Assembly (NCBI GenBank): GCA_043812935.1
Contig: JBDRLO010000019.1
Location: 1 to 17,892 of the forward strand
Reading direction: 5' to 3'
DNA: 17,892 nt
Origin: JBDRNE01 sp043812935
GTDB taxonomy: Bacteria; Omnitrophota; Gorgyraeia; Tantalellales; Tantalellaceae
Shown here: positions 14,345 through 17,892 of the stretch, piece after piece
Numbering within the stretch: position 1 is the first letter of the stretch
Layout: every line of letters starts with the position of its first letter
The notes under the pieces: generated by a model
Told to the model about the DNA's origin: nothing
Seen by the model: only the letters and a program-made list of their open reading frames with translations
The model's database searches: none
Position numbers and translations under genes: made by a program

Positions 14345-15154
14345 CTAAATTTTAACTGATTGGTTATTCTTCTTTAAGCCTTCAAACAATTCATACGCCT
14401 GGCTAACCGTTGCCCCTTTGTGTATTATAGCGTTCAAGCCTGCCGCTACTGCTGACGGATTAGGACTTTGCCACACATTTCTGCCGAGATTAATACCCCG
14501 AGCCCCCTTCTGCATTCCGTCATAAACAAACTCAAAAACTTGCTTTTCAGTTTCACATTTTGGGCCGCCTGCCATAACAACCGGCACAGGGCATCCATTT
14601 ATTACTTTATCAAAATCTTTTTCACACCAATATGTCTTTACAACTCTGGCGCCTAATTCCGCAGCTATCCGGCAGCATAACGCCAAGTATCTTGCTTCCC
14701 TTTTTTCCATTTCTTTGCCAACAGCAGTAACAGCCATTACAGGAATTCCATAATTTTCACATCTATTAACCAGTTTCGACAGATTTTTGAGAGTTTCTTT
14801 TTCATAATCGCTTCCAATAAAAACCGAAACTCCAACAGCACTCGCATTAAGCCGTAAAATTTCTTCGATTGAAGTCGTTAAAATTTCATTGGCAAGGTCT
14901 TTACCGACCACACTCGTCCCCCCCGAAACCCTTAAAATTATAGGTTTACCGCACATAGGTTCAACGCTCGCGCGAAGAACGCCTCTCGTTACAAAAAGAG
15001 CGTCACAATACTGAAGCAAAGGACGAATCGTTTCCCCTGGTTTTTCTAAACACCGTGTAGGCCCTTGAAAATATCCATGATCTATCGGCAGAAAAAAACA
15101 ATTGCCGTCCTGCCCAAAAAGTTGATTTAATCTGTTTTTCATTCCCCAATCCAT
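14345..15154 (-). CDS. LsrF/DhnA-type class I aldolase or thiolase
   Basis: TIM-barrel Schiff-base enzyme closest, by recalled sequence, to LsrF (3-hydroxy-5-phosphonooxypentane-2,4-dione thiolase of autoinducer-2 breakdown). Shared blocks are MDWGMKNRL, DHGYFQGPT (25-33), TRGVLR, AVTAVGKEM, IAAELGARVVKTYW with putative Schiff-base Lys173, CPVPVVMAGG and LGRNVWQS (phosphate site). At 269 residues it lacks the roughly 30-residue N-terminal extension of E. coli LsrF. GGAGGTG 7 nt before the ATG supports this start. No other lsr genes are present, and the neighbour is a dehydrogenase, so another substrate (fructose-bisphosphate-like or ketose phosphate) is at least as likely. Confidence 0.88.
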   Translation of the reverse strand: MDWGMKNRLNQLFGQDGNCFFLPIDHGYFQGPTRCLEKPGETIRPLLQYCDALFVTRGVLRASVEPMCGKPIILRVSGGTSVVGKDLANEILTTSIEEILRLNASAVGVSVFIGSDYEKETLKNLSKLVNRCENYGIPVMAVTAVGKEMEKREARYLALCCRIAAELGARVVKTYWCEKDFDKVINGCPVPVVMAGGPKCETEKQVFEFVYDGMQKGARGINLGRNVWQSPNPSAVAAGLNAIIHKGATVSQAYELFEGLKKNNQSVKI

Positions 15155-15172
15155 GATTACACACCTCCGCTA

Positions 15173-15228
15173 TTGGTTGGCCAGTTGGCCAGTTAACCGG
15201 TTGGCCGGTTAGCTGATTAACTGGTTAT
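15173..15228. repeat. 8-bp tandem array, seven units
   Basis: The longest octamer array: TTGGTTGG, CCAGTTGG, CCAGTTAA, CCGGTTGG, CCGGTTAG, CTGATTAA, CTGGTTAT, in perfect phase over 56 bp. It fills the gap between the four-cysteine protein gene, whose TAA stop (15225-15227) it contains, and the ribosome-binding region of the aldolase gene. Confidence 0.85.
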
Positions 15229-15434
15229 ATTTTTTTTATAATCAAATAATTTTTTTGAATAAGCCAGTGATGAAAATCATATGTAGTATATTTACATTCA
15301 GATTTACATAATGCCCTGACCTCTTCATATTTTTCTGAACCTTCTTGTTGCGTATTTAACTCTACTTGCCTTGAACATTTTATATCGTTACAAAACTCTC
15401 TCCGTTTATAGTCTGTGTATCCTGATATTGACAT
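15225..15434 (-). CDS. small conserved four-cysteine protein, function unknown
   Basis: A 69-residue protein starting MSISGYTDYKRREFC. It has Cys15, Cys20, Cys43 and Cys47 (CX4C and CX3C pairs 22 residues apart) and ends TTYDFHHWLIQKNYLIIKK, a pattern suggesting a small metal-binding fold. I have an impression of similar unnamed proteins in Omnitrophota and deltaproteobacteria but cannot give a family name. I choose the ATG at 15434, because GAGGGG precedes it, over the in-frame ATG at 15455, whose extra seven codons would translate the ribosome-binding site. Its stop lies in the 8-bp array. Confidence 0.7.
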   Translation of the reverse strand: MSISGYTDYKRREFCNDIKCSRQVELNTQQEGSEKYEEVRALCKSECKYTTYDFHHWLIQKNYLIIKKI

Positions 15435-15440
15435 ATTTCG

Positions 15441-15450
15441 CCCCCCCCTC
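15441..15450 (-). promoter_or_regulatory. ribosome-binding site containing a G8 homopolymer
   Basis: On the minus strand the ribosome-binding site reads GAGGGGGGGG, 6 nt before the ATG at 15434. Slippage in the eight-G run would alter spacing between GAGG and the start codon, which makes phase-variable translation possible. Confidence 0.5.
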
Positions 15451-15462
15451 ACCATAAATCAG

Positions 15463-15487
15463 CTAACCGGCTAACCGACTAACCGAC
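15463..15487. repeat. 8-bp tandem array, three units
   Basis: CTAACCGG, CTAACCGA, CTAACCGA plus C, upstream of the four-cysteine protein gene in the divergent intergenic region. With the array at 15173-15228 it flanks that gene on both sides. Confidence 0.75.
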
Positions 15488-15561
15488 AGTTTAACATATT
15501 ACGTTTACACCGTCCAGCGTTAACCCTATTCATAGAAACACTAAATCATTAAATATTCAGC

Positions 15562-15599
15562 TTGTTTCTCCCAAAAAATATCATATAATGTTGTATAAT
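15562..15599 (+). promoter_or_regulatory. candidate promoter(s) for the PpiD/SurA-like gene
   Basis: TTGTTT (15562-15567) and a perfect TATAAT (15584-15589) lie 16 bp apart. A second TATAAT follows at 15594-15599. Both are 65-80 nt before the ATG at 15664, in the divergent gap. The tandem -10 boxes may be alternatives. Confidence 0.55.
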
Positions 15600-15663
15600 G
15601 AAATTAATTATTTTGCACTGTATAGATTCCTAAATATCTCCATTAAAAGAAAGGCTTTTTCAG

Positions 15664-17124
15664 ATGGTACTTAAAATTCTTCGAAGTAAAAAATTCGCAA
15701 AAAGGACTTTACTGGGCCTTTCGATATTAATCATTCCCGCTTTTGTCCTCTGGGGCATAGGCAATGTTGCAAAAGGGCCGGAAGTTATCGGCATAATTGG
15801 AAACAAAAAAATATATACTGATGATTTGGCAAAAAGCCATCAAGGCATAAAAACCCAATTATTATTTTCATACGGAGGAAACTACAACGCTTTCAGTCAA
15901 ATATTGAAAAATCAGCCTCTGCTTAATTATATGGCTTGGGAACGGCTTATTCTTCTTTCGTCTGCCCGCGGCAACCGATTCAGAATAACAAACAAGAATA
16001 TTGTTTCTTTCATCTCCCAGCACCCTCTTTTTCAAAGAAATGGTGTTTTTGATAACACTATATATCAGTTTGTTTTACGGAATGTTTTATCAATGGATGC
16101 AAGGCAATTCGAAGAATTGCTCCGCGAAAACCTCCGGATAGATCTTTTTCGTCAAAATCTGATAAAAGACGTGTCTGTTTCAGACAATGAACTAAAAGAC
16201 TATTTTAAAAATATTACCGACAAAGTGACCATTTCCTATCTGCTTATCGACAAAGAATCGTTCTCTGACAAAGTTTCGGTTTCTGACGAAGAAATCGCTC
16301 TTTATTATGAAGATAACAAAGAAACTTTTTTTGAAGAAGCCAAAGCCAAAATCGATTACATTGAAATGCCTTTTGATTCTACTGAAGAAAAAAATTCCGC
16401 AATCAACATTCTCAGAAATTTACTGCCGGAATTACGAAATACACCTGAAAAATTTAAAGAAAAAGCAGAAGAACACAATCTTAAATACGGCGCTCCGCTT
16501 CCTTTTTCCCGAAATGATATTATCCCAAATATCCCGGTTTTTAAAGATTTTGTCGACACGTCTTTCACTTTAAAACCAGATGAAATAAGTTCTCCTGTTA
16601 TAAATTCGCAAGAAGACAAGGGAGTTATTTATATCCTGCACAAGATACAAGACATCCCGCGCGAACAAAAAACTCTCGACACTGTGCATGAGATAATCGT
16701 TGATATTATTAGCGACACAAAATCACTTGATTCCGCGAAAACCAAGGCAGACGCACTTTTCCAAGAAATTACCGAAAACAATTTGTCTTTAAAACAAGCC
16801 GCTGAAAAGTCCGGTCAAACAATACAAACCATAGAACCGGTAAAATCTACAGGCTACATTGAAAACATAGGCCCTGCCAATATTATTGTTTCCCGCGCAA
16901 AAGAAACCGGTAAAAACAAAATAATCCCGCCAATACCAGTTAAAAACGGAGTTCTTATCGCACATGTTGACGAAATTATCTCAGAACAAGATTCAGTTTT
17001 TGAAGAAAAAAAAGAGGATATGCGAAAACAGCTTTTGAACAAAAAACAAATAGATACTTTAAGAACCTGGTTTGATAAAAATAAAGCTAGTGCACGTCTT
17101 AAAAAACCGTTTAATGAGATTTGA
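15664..17124 (+). CDS. PpiD/SurA-like membrane-anchored periplasmic chaperone
   Basis: The 486 residues contain one N-terminal membrane anchor (about 15-34) after a basic start, then a SurA_N-type helical chaperone region (about 40-215). A parvulin-like segment follows (about 229-327, KIDYIEM through SSPVINS to ILHKI), then a helical C-terminal part with a second beta segment (about 380-440). The topology matches PpiD, which helps newly exported proteins fold at the Sec translocon. The parvulin segment lacks the usual RHIL and GYHII histidines, so isomerase activity is doubtful and it is more likely a holdase. AAAGG precedes the ATG by about 10 nt. It is the only plus-strand gene, divergent from the four-cysteine gene and 14 nt from the convergent repeat protein. 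Confidence 0.82.
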   Translation: MVLKILRSKKFAKRTLLGLSILIIPAFVLWGIGNVAKGPEVIGIIGNKKIYTDDLAKSHQGIKTQLLFSYGGNYNAFSQILKNQPLLNYMAWERLILLSSARGNRFRITNKNIVSFISQHPLFQRNGVFDNTIYQFVLRNVLSMDARQFEELLRENLRIDLFRQNLIKDVSVSDNELKDYFKNITDKVTISYLLIDKESFSDKVSVSDEEIALYYEDNKETFFEEAKAKIDYIEMPFDSTEEKNSAINILRNLLPELRNTPEKFKEKAEEHNLKYGAPLPFSRNDIIPNIPVFKDFVDTSFTLKPDEISSPVINSQEDKGVIYILHKIQDIPREQKTLDTVHEIIVDIISDTKSLDSAKTKADALFQEITENNLSLKQAAEKSGQTIQTIEPVKSTGYIENIGPANIIVSRAKETGKNKIIPPIPVKNGVLIAHVDEIISEQDSVFEEKKEDMRKQLLNKKQIDTLRTWFDKNKASARLKKPFNEI

Positions 17125-17138
17125 AGATTTCAACGCTT

Positions 17139-17891
17139 TTAGTTCACAGTCTTTTGCCCGGAAGGAACTGCTTCCATTTCTTTCCCGATCATCTTACCAC
17201 AAAAACGCGGATCGGTCATTTGTTGGTGTGATCTGGTTTCGATTTGCTTTTTTTGTAAAATTTCCTGTAAGCTTTTATTCGAGCTGCTTTTAATAGAATC
17301 TGAGGCTGGACTTAAGCTAATATTGTAGCACAAAAAATCTTCTTGCTTTTGCCTTCTTTCAAGTCGATTATGCTCTTCTTTAAATATGATTTTTTGTTTC
17401 CACTCTCCCTTATCTTGAGGGTATTCTCGTTCTTCAACTTTTAACAATGTACCGCCTTTTTTGTCGTATGTATATATTTTTTGTTTTATAATGTTTCCCT
17501 GGTTATCATATTGCAAATTTTCAACTTCTTGGTATTTTAAAAGATTGTTGCTTTGCGGATCATATATGTATATCTCTTGTTTTAAACTGTTACCATATTC
17601 ATCATATGCTATATGGTAAATGCTTTCACATCTGTTGCCCGTACCCTGATCATAATGGTTTTCTGAATAACAGTTGCCAGTTTCTTTATCATAGCGCCTT
17701 GAGCTTGATATATTCCCATTATCAAAAAAGTTAGTCGAAGATGTTCTTTTACCTGTCTCTTCGTCATATTTATAAATCATATAACACTTACCAGTTTCTT
17801 CCTTATAATATTTCCTCATTGCAATAGTTCCATTATCCCAATACTTAACACTAGATTCCATATTGCCGGTTTCTTTGTCATAAGTACTCAT
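17139..17891 (-). CDS. YD/MORN-like repeat protein, probably 5'-truncated by the window
   Basis: At least 250 residues. The ATG at 17891 is one base from the window edge, and the sequence is already inside a repeat there, so the true start is probably outside. The body (about 4-160) is built of degenerate units with Y(D/K)xETG(N/K) at 4, 29, 42, 67 and 80, and YDEYGN/YDNQGN at 96 and 128. WDNGTI and FDNGNI occur between them. This resembles MORN_2/YwqK and Rhs-type YD repeats. The C-terminal 80 residues are polar, Lys/Gln/Ser-rich and unrecognised. Function unknown; cell-surface or secreted is a guess, since any signal peptide lies outside. It converges on the chaperone gene with 14 nt between stops and no terminator. 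Confidence 0.65.
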   Translation of the reverse strand: MSTYDKETGNMESSVKYWDNGTIAMRKYYKEETGKCYMIYKYDEETGKRTSSTNFFDNGNISSSRRYDKETGNCYSENHYDQGTGNRCESIYHIAYDEYGNSLKQEIYIYDPQSNNLLKYQEVENLQYDNQGNIIKQKIYTYDKKGGTLLKVEEREYPQDKGEWKQKIIFKEEHNRLERRQKQEDFLCYNISLSPASDSIKSSSNKSLQEILQKKQIETRSHQQMTDPRFCGKMIGKEMEAVPSGQKTVN

Positions 17892-17892
17892 G

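Noticed and set aside
14345..15154. Autoinducer-2 (Lsr) quorum-sensing operon
   Set aside because: Only the LsrF-like enzyme is present; no LsrK, LsrR, LsrG or ABC transporter genes are in the window.

Overview
The window is an AT-rich bacterial chromosome segment. Almost every gene lies on the minus strand, so transcription runs from high to low coordinates. Only the PpiD/SurA-like gene at 15664-17124 is on the plus strand. The proteins suggest a Gram-negative-type cell: lipoprotein, TPR protein with a signal peptide, and a membrane-anchored periplasmic chaperone. The order ispE-spoVG-tRNA(Gln)-glmU-prs-rplY-pth, the split transketolase and the generally divergent sequences fit a candidate lineage such as Omnitrophota or a neighbour. 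That placement is an inference from gene style, not a measured result.

Right to left (5' to 3' on the minus strand): a repeat-rich YD/MORN-like protein cut by the window edge (17139-17891) converges on the PpiD/SurA-like chaperone gene. A divergent promoter region follows. Next come a 69-residue four-cysteine protein, an LsrF/DhnA-type class I aldolase and a zinc alcohol dehydrogenase. After an AT-rich promoter comes long-form hisG. A 31-residue, extremely basic COX24/mS38-like ribosomal protein, too short for ordinary ORF calling, overlaps by 4 nt a 13-TPR exported protein. Then come the transketolase N-terminal subunit, an FtsH-like AAA+ zinc protease with almost no periplasmic domain, an 11-nt overlapping lipoprotein gene and the transketolase C-terminal subunit. 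The last block is the conserved housekeeping set: isoprenoid (ispE), SpoVG, tRNA-Gln(TTG), UDP-GlcNAc (glmU), PRPP (prs), L25 (rplY) and peptidyl-tRNA hydrolase (pth). PRPP made by Prs feeds HisG, and the transketolase supplies the ribose-5-phosphate used by Prs, so the metabolic genes form a loose pentose/PRPP theme.

The most unusual feature is between the genes. Many gaps are filled with degenerate short-period tandem repeats. One family has period 8 (plus-strand consensus CTAACCGG or its complement). Another has period 7 (CGTGAAA/CACGTTT type). Weaker period-7 variants also occur. The arrays abut each other, and they often begin inside or at the stop codon of the upstream gene, supplying the last codons or the stop of glmU, the transketolase N subunit and the small four-cysteine protein. 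I cannot name these families. They are the best candidate here for something undescribed. A second point of interest is SpoVG with a zinc ribbon inserted into its conserved domain.
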